From the NCBI RefSeq assembly GCF_024704725.1, contig NZ_JALIQS010000015.1, positions 1 to 64,000 of the forward strand: a stretch of 64,000 nt of DNA. The letters are read 5' to 3'. Below the pieces are notes generated by a model, which did not search any database, was not told where the DNA came from, and saw nothing but the letters and a program-made list of their open reading frames with translations. Positions within the stretch are counted from its first letter, which is position 1. Each line of letters starts with the position of its first letter. The stretch comes from Shinella sp. CPCC 101442 (GTDB lineage: Bacteria > Pseudomonadota > Alphaproteobacteria > Rhizobiales > Rhizobiaceae). Shown in pieces: positions 45,501 to 54,022 of this stretch. The position numbers and the translations under genes were made by a program.

Positions 45501-45787
45501 TCTACCAACGCGGCGCGGATGCGCTGCGCCTGGGCGAGGAATTCCACCACAACGGCCTCAACATCCGTTGCGCGCAGATCAACCGCGTACCGCGCGGGCT
45601 GGCGCCGTCCTGGAACAGGCGCCGACTGGCCGAGGAGACGATCCAGCTTCTCAGAAGCCGAGGGACCAGCATTCGCGAGCATATGATCACGCATGTCGTG
45701 GCATTCGATGAAGGGCCGGCGTTCCTGGCCGACCTGGTTGAAAACCGTCCGGACTTCCTGCAGATCGTCTTCAAGGTCGAACAATGA
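42551..45787 (+). CDS. Three-domain fusion: glycosyltransferase + Gfo/Idh/MocA + zinc-type alcohol dehydrogenase
   Basis: A 1078-aa protein. Residues 1-360 are a GT4 glycosyltransferase (LRVVLATDSLNPSGMGEHML, donor E-x7-E motif EGLPLAVLE near 265). Residues 368-700 are a Gfo/Idh/MocA oxidoreductase (RIGFFGVGGIAHRHLDIL, EKP motif near 460, THIIDLARYL near 541). Residues 710-1078 are a medium-chain dehydrogenase-like domain (YTGFSAGTELTFM, nucleotide fold VIVLGAGTVGLMTAL near 886), without the usual catalytic Cys in its N-terminal motif. No stop or frameshift lies between the parts. An internal ATG at 43652 (residue 368) with GAGGAGAG before it could start a separate Gfo-MDR protein. Overlaps both neighbours. 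Confidence 0.85.
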   Translation: MNKNRLRVVLATDSLNPSGMGEHMLTLAQAFQGEFDVVLAALDASGLIARAARRGLAVKAMDDMPSFERWLRSSDVSLLHVHAGIGWEGHTIAHAGVACAIPVIRTEHLPYLLTDRDQKDQFQRYCANLAHHIVVSQASRTSFEANNVAPDKLTVVTNGITALDLEPDSERVRSELELGSETILLTVARFTAQKDHASLIRAMPAILAADPSVVLLLAGEGEESENVEALVGEMALSGHVRLLGQRSDIASLMSVAALFVLPSRFEGLPLAVLEAMSVGRAVVATNIGGTVEALGTDHPFLAEPADPASIAQVVIDALGDPVRVAAVGAAGRLRFQHGFSAQRMAAETQAVYRRFLSERTVARRGETMNRTRIGFFGVGGIAHRHLDILAGFEDVSLVAFADPDFERALQAAARFGATAFQSHEAMLEAEMLDAVYICIPPFAHGAAERALIEQRIPFFVEKPITLDIGLAEELSAAIEAAKLITAVGYHWRYLDTVEEARGLLADNPAQLLSGYWLDQTPPPPWWWKNEGSGGQMVEQTTHIIDLARYLVGEVTDVYGRVGFKERPDFPGLDVPAVTTASLTFQSGVIANIASTCLLGWNHKVGLNIFADRLAIELTDHDIMVDVGAGRPIRRAEGDPVWREDRDFVDAVRGGENHIRCDYGDALATHRLALGIVSSARSGEPLSFLQPVLSRNAEAPLANQPRAEMPDGLPPGHRAIRSLGIESPGKAFFLRYEEGPPSDGQVRLETLYTGFSAGTELTFMKNTNPYFHSRFDGGRGVFVENEPDLRYPVPFLGYMEVARVSDSRAGGFSNGDILATTYAHKTGHTADPFHDLLVPLPADVDPMLGVFVAQMGPIAANGILHADADALGFAVPFLGAGIIGRQVIVLGAGTVGLMTALFAQKLGASDVIVADPSVFRRNRAQAMGLAAMGEDDAWQHAKALWHNGVSDRGADIVFQTRAYAQSLHVALRALRPQGTVIDLAFYQRGADALRLGEEFHHNGLNIRCAQINRVPRGLAPSWNRRRLAEETIQLLRSRGTSIREHMITHVVAFDEGPAFLADLVENRPDFLQIVFKVEQ

Positions 45788-48033
45788 GCTTGGTCCAACA
45801 GCCCATCCGTATCCTGTTCGTTTTCGGCTGGCTGGTCGTCGGCGGTGAAGAGACGGAGGTTCGACTGCTGGCTCGCAACCTAGACCGTCGTCGCTATCGA
45901 ATCGATGTGGTAGCCTGTTTCCGCAAGCCCAACATGCCCGACCAGACCCATGAGCAGCTGACAAAACTCGGCGTTGATGTCGACACGACCCCCTACCAGC
46001 TCTCGTTCGAGGACACGGTTTCCTACTTGGCAATCAAGATCGCTGGATATGACGTGGTGGTCTCGTGCCAGAATGTCGCCGATATCTATCCGGCCCTGGA
46101 GCGCATGCATCTTCGTCCACCTCTTATCGAGCATGGCGGGCTTGTCTCGGAAGCGCTGGCGGGCCCGAAGCACTTCACCAGCCGCTACGTCGGTGTCTGC
46201 CGGTCCATCCGCGACGCCGCTGCATCCATCATGTCGGGACGCGAAACTTATGCGGTCGAAATCCCCTCGATGGTCGATCTTTCGGAGTTCGATCAGAGCC
46301 AGCGCACTCCGATGCGCGCGTCATTGGGCGTGGGGGATGACGGTGTGCTCATCGGTTGGGTCGGAAGGCTCGATCCGAAGAAGAATGTCGAGGACTTCAT
46401 CGACGCGGCGGCACTGGTCTATGCGAAGAACAAATCGGCGCGCTTTGTCATCGTCGGCGGACCGGATGCATTCATGCCGGACTATGCGGTCCACTTGCAG
46501 CTTCTTGCCGCAACACACGGCCTGGCCGGCGTGCTGACCTTTCTTGGCGATCGTACGGACGTTCCCGCGCTCCTGTCTGCCTTCGATATTTTCATCTGGC
46601 TCTCGCGGGGAGAGGGCATGCCGCATGTGATCGCGGAGGCGGGTGCGGCCGGGCTTCCCGTTATCGCGACGCCCGACAACGGAGCGCTCCAACAGATCGA
46701 CGATGGTGTGTCCGGCCTCTTCGTACCGTATAACGACCCGGTTGCCGTCGCCGCCGCGATGACGCAACTCATCGCGTCGACGGAACTGCGTCAAAGTCTC
46801 GGCCAGGCCCTGCGCCAGAAGGTAGACGCATATTACAGCGAATCCGCCGTCGTGCCTCAGTGGGAGGGCCTCATTCAGGAGGTCGTTGACTCACGGCCGA
46901 AAGCCGGGCCGACGGGTTTGTTCCAATCTTTCCTGCAAGGCGGCTTCGAATGCTCCACGCATCGTCTGCGCCCAGGCGAAGGTCAAACGGTTGGCAAACG
47001 CCTCGATGTCATCGCTGCGACCGGGCATGATGCCTTTGCCGCTATCGACTATGCTCAGCTCGCCCGTCACGCGATCCGCACTGTGCGCGACGGGCTACGC
47101 TGGCATTTGATCGAAATAACACCTGGAAGCTATGACTGGTCGAGCTTTCTGCCGATGCTCCGTGCCGCAAGGGCGACCGGAACGGAAGTAATTTGGGATT
47201 TGCTGCACTACGGTTGGCCTGATGACATCGACATCTGGAAACCGGATTTTATCTCGCGTTTCGCACGGTTTGCCTCTGCTGCGGCAAAAGTGGTGCGTGC
47301 GGAAAGCGGCACCGTTCCGTTCTACTCGCCCGTCAACGAAATCTCGTTTTTCGCATGGGGCGGTGGAGACGCCGCGTATCTCAATCCGTTCGCAAATGGA
47401 CGAGGTTTCGAACTGAAAATACAGTTGGCGCGGGCGTCGATCGCGGCGATGGAGGCCATCCGTTCCGTCGAGCCAAGGGCGCGGTTCGTTCACTGCGATC
47501 CGGTGATTAACGTCGTCAACGATCCGTCCCGTCCATGGGAACGTGGTGTTGCAGAAGGCCACCGGCTGTCGCAGTTCCAAGGCTGGGATCTGTTGGCCGG
47601 ACGAATGTGGCCCCAAATCGGCGGTGCCGAAACGTACCTCGATATTGTCGGCGTCAATTACTATCACAACAACCAATGGATCCACGGCGGCCCACCCATC
47701 GATACCGATCATCCGCTTTATAAGCCGCTTCACACGATCCTCGCCGAAACCTATGCACGATATGGAAAGCCCATCTTCATTGCGGAGACAGGGATTGAGG
47801 GGGACCGGCGCGAAAGCTGGATCAAGTACGTTTACTCGGAGGTGCTGGCGGCTATGGACGCAGGTGTTCCCGTGGAAGCGATATGTCTCTATCCGATCGT
47901 GGATCATCTTGGTTGGGATAATGATCGTGCATGCGAGAACGGCCTACTTTCGCGAGTGCCTTCCATTGACGGGCGCATGGTTCACTCGGCTTTCGCGAGC
48001 ACACTTAACGATATAGGGCTAGATCGCATTTAA
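45784..48033 (+). CDS. Two-domain fusion: GT4 glycosyltransferase + clan GH-A glycoside hydrolase
   Basis: A 749-aa protein. Residues 1-375 are a GT4 transferase (IRILFVFGWLVVGGEETEVR, GWVGRLDPKKNVEDFI, donor E-x7-E motif EGMPHVIAE). Residues about 390-749 are a TIM-barrel hydrolase related to GH1/beta-glucosidases. The acid/base Glu lies in SPVNEISF (about 519), the nucleophile in FIAETGIEG (about 669), with WDLLHYGWP and NYYHNNQW as substrate-site segments. Both active Glu residues are present, so hydrolysis or transglycosylation is possible. It begins within the stop of the previous fusion gene and closes the cluster. Confidence 0.85.
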   Translation: MSLVQQPIRILFVFGWLVVGGEETEVRLLARNLDRRRYRIDVVACFRKPNMPDQTHEQLTKLGVDVDTTPYQLSFEDTVSYLAIKIAGYDVVVSCQNVADIYPALERMHLRPPLIEHGGLVSEALAGPKHFTSRYVGVCRSIRDAAASIMSGRETYAVEIPSMVDLSEFDQSQRTPMRASLGVGDDGVLIGWVGRLDPKKNVEDFIDAAALVYAKNKSARFVIVGGPDAFMPDYAVHLQLLAATHGLAGVLTFLGDRTDVPALLSAFDIFIWLSRGEGMPHVIAEAGAAGLPVIATPDNGALQQIDDGVSGLFVPYNDPVAVAAAMTQLIASTELRQSLGQALRQKVDAYYSESAVVPQWEGLIQEVVDSRPKAGPTGLFQSFLQGGFECSTHRLRPGEGQTVGKRLDVIAATGHDAFAAIDYAQLARHAIRTVRDGLRWHLIEITPGSYDWSSFLPMLRAARATGTEVIWDLLHYGWPDDIDIWKPDFISRFARFASAAAKVVRAESGTVPFYSPVNEISFFAWGGGDAAYLNPFANGRGFELKIQLARASIAAMEAIRSVEPRARFVHCDPVINVVNDPSRPWERGVAEGHRLSQFQGWDLLAGRMWPQIGGAETYLDIVGVNYYHNNQWIHGGPPIDTDHPLYKPLHTILAETYARYGKPIFIAETGIEGDRRESWIKYVYSEVLAAMDAGVPVEAICLYPIVDHLGWDNDRACENGLLSRVPSIDGRMVHSAFASTLNDIGLDRI

Positions 48034-48085
48034 AGGCCGGCGGCGCTGTAGCCGATATCGGTGGCGAGCCATCACTCATTTCCTC

Positions 48086-48238
48086 ACAAGGGGGACTGTA
48101 ATCGATGGCAAAGTGCTTGCGACGCCTGGTCGGTACTTGGTGGAAGTACGCCGCGTCGACGATATCATTTCCGATCCGGCGCATCAGCACTTTGGATTTA
48201 CCCATCCAGCACTCGACGGGACCGAACTGCCGGCGTGA
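48086..48238 (+). pseudogene. Unidentified C-terminal gene fragment
   Basis: A plus-strand frame reads GTVIDGKVLATPGRYLVEVR then RVDDIISDPAHQHFGFTHPA and ends ELPA-stop, with natural-looking composition but no start or recognised family. It follows the glycan cluster and probably is the remnant of a larger gene. The parent family was not identified. Confidence 0.35.
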
Positions 48239-48468
48239 GCAGGAAGCGCTGAAACCCGGCGTTCGTTAGTCAACATTGAACTAACTCGAAATGACCCGGC
48301 GGAGAGGGCTCGCCGGCTTCATGCGAATAGGGACATATGCGAGCGCAATTCTAACAAGCGCGACCACCGCAATACAAAACGAGAACCTGCATCAAGTGAA
48401 TTGCCTGGCCTTGTCCCACGGGCGCCGAAGCCTATCTGACCAGCAGGGTTATAGAGTGGGGAGAACGC

Positions 48469-48933
48469 TTGACACAGTGGTTGCAAACGATCGGGTCGAA
48501 CTTCGACTTTCTGCCACATCTTGGCTCGCTTCTCTTCGCCTATGTGCTTGCTTTACCGATCGGTTGGGACCGAGAAAAGCATGAGAGAAGTGCTGGCCTC
48601 AGGACCTTCCCTCTGGTGGCCATCGCAAGTTGTGGCTTCATTCAGGCCGCCGAACCCCTTACCATCGGCAATGCTGAAGCCACGGCCAGGATCGTCGAAG
48701 GGTTGATTACTGGAATGGGCTTTATTGGAGGTGGGGCTATACTCGTCGTAAAGGCAAGCGTCCGCGGTACCGCGACTGCGGCGAGCCTGTGGGCGACAGG
48801 CGCAATCGGGACTGCCGTCGGTTTGGGATCTTTCGACACGGCAATCGTGCTCTCTCTCGTCACATTTCTGACGCTTCGCGCAATGTCAAACTTTAAAGTA
48901 GAGGATGTTGGCGACGGCGAGGACAGAAAGTAA
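48469..48933 (+). CDS. MgtC/SapB-family membrane protein
   Basis: 154 aa from a TTG start with GGGGAG 5 nt upstream. Four or five TM helices with the MgtC pattern LPIGWDREKHERSAGLRTFP, EGLITGMGFIGGGAIL then ASLWATGAIG. MgtC-type proteins affect acid or Mg2+ stress and ATP synthase in other bacteria; in rhizobia the role is not settled. It is not obviously linked to the glycan cluster, 435 bp upstream. Confidence 0.88.
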   Translation: MTQWLQTIGSNFDFLPHLGSLLFAYVLALPIGWDREKHERSAGLRTFPLVAIASCGFIQAAEPLTIGNAEATARIVEGLITGMGFIGGGAILVVKASVRGTATAASLWATGAIGTAVGLGSFDTAIVLSLVTFLTLRAMSNFKVEDVGDGEDRK

Positions 48934-49653
48934 TTATATTCTGACAATTTCCAGGTAAAATGCCAATATTTATATGTATGAGTTGTATTCGTCGGTTTCA
49001 TTCCGTCAGTAATTTCCGCGAGTTGTTCCTCGGAATGCCTCTAAGACATTTAAACTCGGGGCAAACCGCTCAAGTTTCAGACAGGATATGCGCAGACACT
49101 AACTGGCTCCTTTAATTTGAGCGCCTAGTATAATGAGGGGCGAGTGAAGTATGCAAGTTGGACGCACCGCTGCCGAACGAGAGCCGTGGAGTTGAGCATG
49201 TAGATGACCGCCGTGTCAGCAGGCGGATGCGGTGCCCAACCCTGTGCCTTTGGTCGTCAAAATGATGACATGGAGGAATTGTACGGCGATCCGCTTCAGG
49301 TTTGGCGGCCTTGGCTCTCTCGGGTCGAGGGACATGGTGTCGAGAGCGGTCATCATGTTGCCGAGGAAGCACCAGCCGAATTGGCCAACTCTTTGGTACA
49401 CTTTAAGAGAATGTTTTCGGCTTGCCGTTCGTGAAGGTGACCTGCTCGGAGCGATAGCCGATCCAGATCGTCATGGGACTTCCGATCGCCTTTGGCAATC
49501 GTCATCGTGATCCCAGTTGATCCAGAAGGGCTCGCCGAGGGGCTTCGGCCGTGATCGCGCCACAAAAACAACCCCCTAGTTCAATCCGCGACATCACGCC
49601 GCCTGCGAGAAATAGAACAGACGCGGCCGAAGTGCGAAGCCGCACCGGAGCTA
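48934..49653. other. Gene-poor 720-bp region
   Basis: No confident gene. The left 200 bp are AT-rich. A minus-strand frame at about 49400-49480 reads MTIWIGYRSEQVTFTNGKPK and stops, which looks like coding relic sequence, but its family is not recognised. No transposase motif or terminal repeats were found. Confidence 0.4.
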
Positions 49654-50124
49654 TCATTCGCTTTTCGCATCCGGGTGATCGGTGCGTCTGCCGGGGATAG
49701 AGCTGACCGTCGCCGACACAGTGTCACTGGCTGGAAAAGTCGATTTCAGACCTTCATCGAGTTGCTCCTCGAGCGCGCCGGTATCATGGGCCGTACGCGC
49801 GCTCAGGAGCGAAATCACCGCCGGCGAAACCGGCTCGCCGTGCGTGCCATCAAGAGTGCCCTGTTGTGAGACTTGCGCGTGTTCAATGTCTGGCTCCTCG
49901 GTACTGCGGGACGTTTCACTGATATGTGCTTCATCAGATGCGTCAGTGTCGAACGTTGCGATCTGGACCATGATCGCCTTTGCCTTCTCCTCGGCATTGA
50001 GAGGGGTAAGCATGCCGTCCTCGTCCTTTTTCAACTGAACCCACACAACGTCGCCCCCTTCGCCGAAGAATTCGACGGTAACAAAGGCTTTTTCCTCGCG
50101 AACATGCTTGCTGATGACTTCCAT
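49654..50124 (-). CDS. Acidic hypothetical protein with FPASD C-terminal motif
   Basis: 156 aa from the ATG at 50124 (MEVISKHVREEKAFVTVEFF). The N-terminal 60 residues form a small beta-rich domain (GEGGDVVWVQLKKDEDGML). The middle is acidic and low-complexity. The C-terminus has LDEGLKSTFPASDTVSATVS, a motif common in rhizobial stress-related small proteins. The shorter start is preferred because GGGAG lies 8 nt upstream and the longer frame runs through a terminator. Function unknown. Confidence 0.7.
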   Translation of the reverse strand: MEVISKHVREEKAFVTVEFFGEGGDVVWVQLKKDEDGMLTPLNAEEKAKAIMVQIATFDTDASDEAHISETSRSTEEPDIEHAQVSQQGTLDGTHGEPVSPAVISLLSARTAHDTGALEEQLDEGLKSTFPASDTVSATVSSIPGRRTDHPDAKSE

Positions 50125-50146
50125 GATACTTGCTCCCGGATTGGTG

Positions 50147-50173
50147 AAAAGCCGCCGGGTGCGTCCCGGCGGC
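50147..50173 (-). terminator. Rho-independent terminator after membrane-protein gene (copy 2)
   Basis: Perfect 9-bp arms GCCGCCGGG / CCCGGCGGC with a 5-nt loop and TTTT on the minus strand, 11 bp past the stop of the gene at 50184. Confidence 0.85.
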
Positions 50174-50183
50174 TTCGTCCATT

Positions 50184-51086
50184 TTAGATTGCACGACGGT
50201 CGGAAACGCCGACAAGGAGGGCGCGCTTGGTACCGTAGACACCACCGAACCATGCGGCGACCGCGCCGAGAACCAGGGCTAGGAAGCCGAGGATGGCACC
50301 CGCGGAGACCGCCGCCGTCGCAGCCTGTGCAGCATCGATTGTCTTCTGCTTGGCAGCTGCCATGTTGTCACGATAGGTCTTTTCGTACTGATCAACCTGG
50401 CTTCGGGCCTGGTCTAGCGGAATGCCCTGCGCTTTCGAGATAGCGTCGGCAGCTCGATTACGGGCGTCATCGGCGCTGGCTTCGCCGCCCATCACCACGG
50501 CCTGCATCGCAGATACAGCGGCATTTTGCAGGGCCTGCGGATCGTTGCCGGTTGTCGAGCGGATCTGCGCTTCGATACCGCCCATCGGATTGGTCGAATT
50601 TGCAAGTGCCGGCGCCGCTGCGGTCACGGCGGTTGAAGCGGTTGCGCCAACCCCACTGACGATGCTGGAAAGACCGCTGAATGCGCCCCCGACCAGCGCA
50701 CCCACCGATGTGGTCAGAAGATAGAGGACGACCAGTGTCGTTACTGCCCACGACGTCACGCCGTGATAGCCGCCAGTTGAATTACTCGGGCGACCGGAGA
50801 GACGGCTTGCCACATAGCCCCCGACGAAGGACGCGATGATGCCGGCAACAACGAACCAGATACCGCCCGCGATCGAAAAGGTGCTTGCTTCCGGATTGTC
50901 ATAGGTTGCCGGATCAAGAACTGCGGCGCCGATGCCGACGCCAAGAAGGTTGAGTAAAAACTGCGTGCTGAGGGCGATCGCGACGCCGGCGAAAACGGCT
51001 CCCCACGAAACCTTGTTGAGAGCAACTGAGGGTGCGATGCCATAGAGGGTCTCGCCTGGGAGGTTGGTTGAAATCGGTGTGGTCAT
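50184..51086 (-). CDS. Four-TM membrane protein, rhizobial PhnA-like family (copy 2)
   Basis: 300 aa, same length and layout as 3545-4447 but clearly diverged. Hydrophobic segments lie around VSWGAVFAGVAIALSTQFLL, GIWFVVAGIIASFVGGYVAS, SWAVTTLVVLYLLTTSVGAL and a C-terminal GAILGFLALVLGAVAAWFGG. The soluble part contains ANSTNPMGGIEAQIRSTTGN. It follows the second catalase gene (78 bp gap) in the same direction. No EcfG-like site precedes it directly, so it may depend on the DUF892 promoter. Confidence 0.8.
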   Translation of the reverse strand: MTTPISTNLPGETLYGIAPSVALNKVSWGAVFAGVAIALSTQFLLNLLGVGIGAAVLDPATYDNPEASTFSIAGGIWFVVAGIIASFVGGYVASRLSGRPSNSTGGYHGVTSWAVTTLVVLYLLTTSVGALVGGAFSGLSSIVSGVGATASTAVTAAAPALANSTNPMGGIEAQIRSTTGNDPQALQNAAVSAMQAVVMGGEASADDARNRAADAISKAQGIPLDQARSQVDQYEKTYRDNMAAAKQKTIDAAQAATAAVSAGAILGFLALVLGAVAAWFGGVYGTKRALLVGVSDRRAI

Positions 51087-51163
51087 TGGGTGGATCCTTC
51101 AAAGTTCAGAAGTTCGTGATTGCAGACATGCAAGCGCAGCGGCGCTGCCTCGTATCTTCAACC

Positions 51164-53302
51164 TCACGTTACCGGCGGCGAGGCTTTGCCGAGCTTTACG
51201 GACGGCTCTCGCCCCCAGACACGCAGCTTGCCGAGCTCTGACAAGAATCCCGAAAGCCCGCTTTCACCGGGAAGGGCGAGTACGCCTTCATCCAGTGCGT
51301 CATCGATCCCGGCCTTTTCAAGCAATGGCATTGCCGACGCGTCGTAGCCGATAAACTTGCAGTGCTGAAATGCATCGGCGACGAAGTCGCGGGCCGTCGC
51401 TTCCTTCACGAGGTCCTCGACACCCTCGGCGGAGGTCAGGAGTGCTACGGCGTCGAACAGGACCGAGGGACCCCCGTCGATCATGTGATGCGCCTCGACC
51501 CACGATCCGTCGGATGCCGTAACGCCGCCAACCTTGGGCGCAATCAACTCGCAGACCGCCTTTTGCGTGGTAACGGCGGCCAAAAGTCCGTTCAGCAGCT
51601 CGGCATCGACACCATCGGTGACAAGAATACCGAGCTTGCGACCCTCGAAACGCTTAGGCCCGTTCTCGACGATGCTGAGGGCCGGAGATGGCTCGAGATC
51701 CTGACGCGTCTCGACCGCTGCCTCAGCAGGTTTCGGCATGGACTGGAGGCCGAGTTTCTGCGCGACGGTCGCTGCCAGCGTCTCGTCGATATTGAGGAGA
51801 TGCGACACCATGCGTTCGCGGATAGCAGGCGTTTCCACCTTGCTCAGCTCGAAGGTGAGGGCGGCCGCGATGTGGCGCTGTTCGGGTGGCGTCTGACTGA
51901 TGTAGAATTGTCGGGCCTGGCTATAGTGATCGGCAAAGCTTTCCGGGCGTAACCGGGCCTTGGTGCCCTGCTCTTCGGCGGGGAAGTGACGGTAGCCGCG
52001 CATCGGTGACTCGCGTGGACCTTCATCGAAGGAATTGGGCTGGTAGTTCACCCGGCCGACGGGATTGCGCATCGCCATATGGCCATCCTGCTGGAAATGC
52101 GCGAAAGGACACTTCGGCGCGTTGATCGGAAGGTGCGTAAAGTTGGGGCTGCCAAGGCGTTTCAGCTGGGTGTCGAGATAGGAAAAGTTGCGTCCCTGCA
52201 GCAGCGGGTCGTTGCTGAAGTCGATCCCTGGCGGGACATTCTGGGTCATGAAGGCAACCTGCTCGGTCTCGGCGAAGAAGTTGTCGGGCATGCGATCGAG
52301 TACCAGTCGGCCGACCGGCTGGGGCTTGAGTATTTCCTCGGGGATGAGCTTGGTTGGGTCGAGCACGTCGAAATCGAAACTGTCGGCGAAATCCTGGTCG
52401 AAGAGCTGCACCTGCAATTCCCATTCCGGGAAATTGCCCGACTGGATCGACTGCCAGAGATCGCGGCGGTGGTAGTCGGGGTCAGCACCGTTGATCTTCA
52501 CGGCCTCGTTCCAGGCGACCGATTGGAGGCCGAGCTTTGGCTTCCAGTGGAACTTCACGAAGGTCGACTCATCCTTGGCATTGACGAGGCGGAACGTATG
52601 CACTCCGAACCCCTCCATGAAGCGGAAGGAGCGCGGGATGGCGCGGTCCGACATCACCCACATGATCATGTGCATGCTCTCCGGCGTCAGGCTGATGAAG
52701 TCCCAGAACGTGTCATGGGCGGACTGGGCCTGCGGAAAGGCGCGGTCAGGCTCGGGCTTCACGGCATGAATAATGTCGGGGAACTTGATGGCGTCCTGGA
52801 TGAAGAAGACGGGAATGTTGTTGCCGACGAGATCCCAATTGCCTTCGTTAGTATAGATCTTCACGGCAAAGCCGCGCACGTCGCGGGCAAGGTCGAATGA
52901 CCCCTTGCTGCCGGCGACGGTCGAGAAACGCACGAAGGCGGGTGTCTTCTCGCCGGCGCGCTGGAAGAGGTCGGCCTTGGTGTAGGCCGCAAGGGACTCG
53001 TAGGTCTCGAAATAGCCGTGTGCGCCATAGCCGCGGGCATGGACGACCCGTTCGGGGATCCGCTCATGGTCGAAGTGGAAAATCTTTTCGCGGAAATGGA
53101 AGTCGTCGACGACGAGCGGCCCGCGCGGGCCGACGCGCAGCGTGTTCTGGTCGTCCGCGACCGGCCCGCCCTGGGCGGTCGTCAGTACCGGTGCTTCGCC
53201 TTCGGCGATCTGGTGAAGCTCGCCACCGGGGCCCCGCTTTAGTTTCACATCGTGGATCGTCGCGGTGTCGGTCGCGTCACGCGTTGTGGTTTTCTTGGCC
53301 AT
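51164..53302 (-). CDS. katE: Large-subunit catalase (KatE/HPII type), complete copy 2
   Basis: 712 aa, full length for a clade-II catalase. Catalytic His88 (RVVHARGYG), distal Asn161/162 ([12 protein letters not shown]), proximal heme Tyr375 (NFSYLDTQ). Residues about 560-700 form the DJ-1/PfpI-like C-terminal domain ([20 protein letters not shown]). The ATG has CAGGAG upstream. It follows the DUF892 gene after a terminator-like hairpin. Nearly the same sequence as the partial gene at 1-1617, so the locus is duplicated in the window. Confidence 0.96.
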   Translation of the reverse strand: MAKKTTTRDATDTATIHDVKLKRGPGGELHQIAEGEAPVLTTAQGGPVADDQNTLRVGPRGPLVVDDFHFREKIFHFDHERIPERVVHARGYGAHGYFETYESLAAYTKADLFQRAGEKTPAFVRFSTVAGSKGSFDLARDVRGFAVKIYTNEGNWDLVGNNIPVFFIQDAIKFPDIIHAVKPEPDRAFPQAQSAHDTFWDFISLTPESMHMIMWVMSDRAIPRSFRFMEGFGVHTFRLVNAKDESTFVKFHWKPKLGLQSVAWNEAVKINGADPDYHRRDLWQSIQSGNFPEWELQVQLFDQDFADSFDFDVLDPTKLIPEEILKPQPVGRLVLDRMPDNFFAETEQVAFMTQNVPPGIDFSNDPLLQGRNFSYLDTQLKRLGSPNFTHLPINAPKCPFAHFQQDGHMAMRNPVGRVNYQPNSFDEGPRESPMRGYRHFPAEEQGTKARLRPESFADHYSQARQFYISQTPPEQRHIAAALTFELSKVETPAIRERMVSHLLNIDETLAATVAQKLGLQSMPKPAEAAVETRQDLEPSPALSIVENGPKRFEGRKLGILVTDGVDAELLNGLLAAVTTQKAVCELIAPKVGGVTASDGSWVEAHHMIDGGPSVLFDAVALLTSAEGVEDLVKEATARDFVADAFQHCKFIGYDASAMPLLEKAGIDDALDEGVLALPGESGLSGFLSELGKLRVWGREPSVKLGKASPPVT

Positions 53303-53352
53303 GATACGGCTCCTGGATGTTGTAGGGTCGAAGGGCGGCGATCGCCGCGAAA

Positions 53353-53379
53353 CAAAAAGGCCGCCCTGGAAGGCGGCCT
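53353..53379 (-). terminator. Rho-independent hairpin between DUF892 and catalase genes (copy 2)
   Basis: Arms AGGCCGCC / GGCGGCCT with a 6-nt loop, followed on the minus strand by TTTTTGTTT. It lies 20 bp past the DUF892 stop; the catalase gene starts 51 bp further on without its own EcfG-like site, so attenuation rather than full termination is plausible. Confidence 0.75.
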
Positions 53380-53398
53380 GATCGGTGCTGCTGGCAGT

Positions 53399-53908
53399 CT
53401 AGCTGGCCTTTTTCATTGAACCCTTGGCATTCGCCGACGATTCGCCAAGCGCGGTGAGCTTCTGGTCGGTCGCAATCTCCTCTTGGAGATTGGCGTCGAG
53501 AAGCGGGATCGCATCCTTCAGACCGAGCTGCGCCGCCCAGGCCTTTAGCGTCCCGTAGCGTGCGATCTCGTAGTGCTCGACGGCTTGTGCCGAGGAGATG
53601 AGGCCGGCATCGAGGACAGCGGTGCCCTTGTAGTCTTCCATGATCTCCTCGCCTTCGGCGATGATGCCCTGAATGGCTTCGCAGGTCTTGCCGCGGGCCG
53701 GCTTGCCGAGCATTTCGAACACCTGTTCGAGGCGCTCGATCTGCCCCTGAGTTTCGTCGCGGTGCTGCAGGAAGCCGGCCTTGCCTTCTTCCGACTGCGC
53801 CGCTCGCGCCATTTTCGGCAGAGCTTTCAGGATCTGCTTTTCGGCGAAATAGATGTCCTTGAGCGTGTCAAGGAAGAGGTCGTTCAACGTCTTTTCTGTC
53901 GCTGGCAT
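53399..53908 (-). CDS. DUF892 family ferritin-like protein, copy 2
   Basis: 169 aa, about 96% identical by eye to the 1709-2215 protein. Same helical bundle with conserved Glu/His positions ([27 protein letters not shown]). It starts [12 protein letters not shown]. Stress-induced family in several bacteria; molecular role open. EcfG-like promoter 42 bp upstream. First gene of the copy-2 transcript. Confidence 0.9.
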   Translation of the reverse strand: MPATEKTLNDLFLDTLKDIYFAEKQILKALPKMARAAQSEEGKAGFLQHRDETQGQIERLEQVFEMLGKPARGKTCEAIQGIIAEGEEIMEDYKGTAVLDAGLISSAQAVEHYEIARYGTLKAWAAQLGLKDAIPLLDANLQEEIATDQKLTALGESSANAKGSMKKAS

Positions 53909-53949
53909 TGTACAATCCGATCACGTTTTAGAGAGGATGCGACTCACCA

Positions 53950-53974
53950 AACCATCGGAAGAGGACGACGTTCC
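53950..53974 (-). promoter_or_regulatory. EcfG/RpoE2-type promoter GGAAC-N16-GGTT (DUF892 copy 2)
   Basis: GGAAC and GGTT on the minus strand with exactly 16 nt between, as in copy 1, even though the intervening bases have diverged. This suggests selection on the two boxes. Confidence 0.62.
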
Positions 53975-54022
53975 TTGCGCTGAAAAATAAATTCGTGTGA
54001 GGCGTGGTTTCGGAGCGGTTTC

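Noticed and set aside
48091-48240. Idea that the fragment after the glycan cluster is an intact small gene
   Set aside because: No start codon with a ribosome site and only the end of the frame looks like protein; listed as a fragment instead.
48469-48500. TTGACA box before a possible promoter
   Set aside because: The TTGACA is the start of the MgtC-like reading frame (TTG codon with GGGGAG before it) and no matching -10 box follows at the correct distance.
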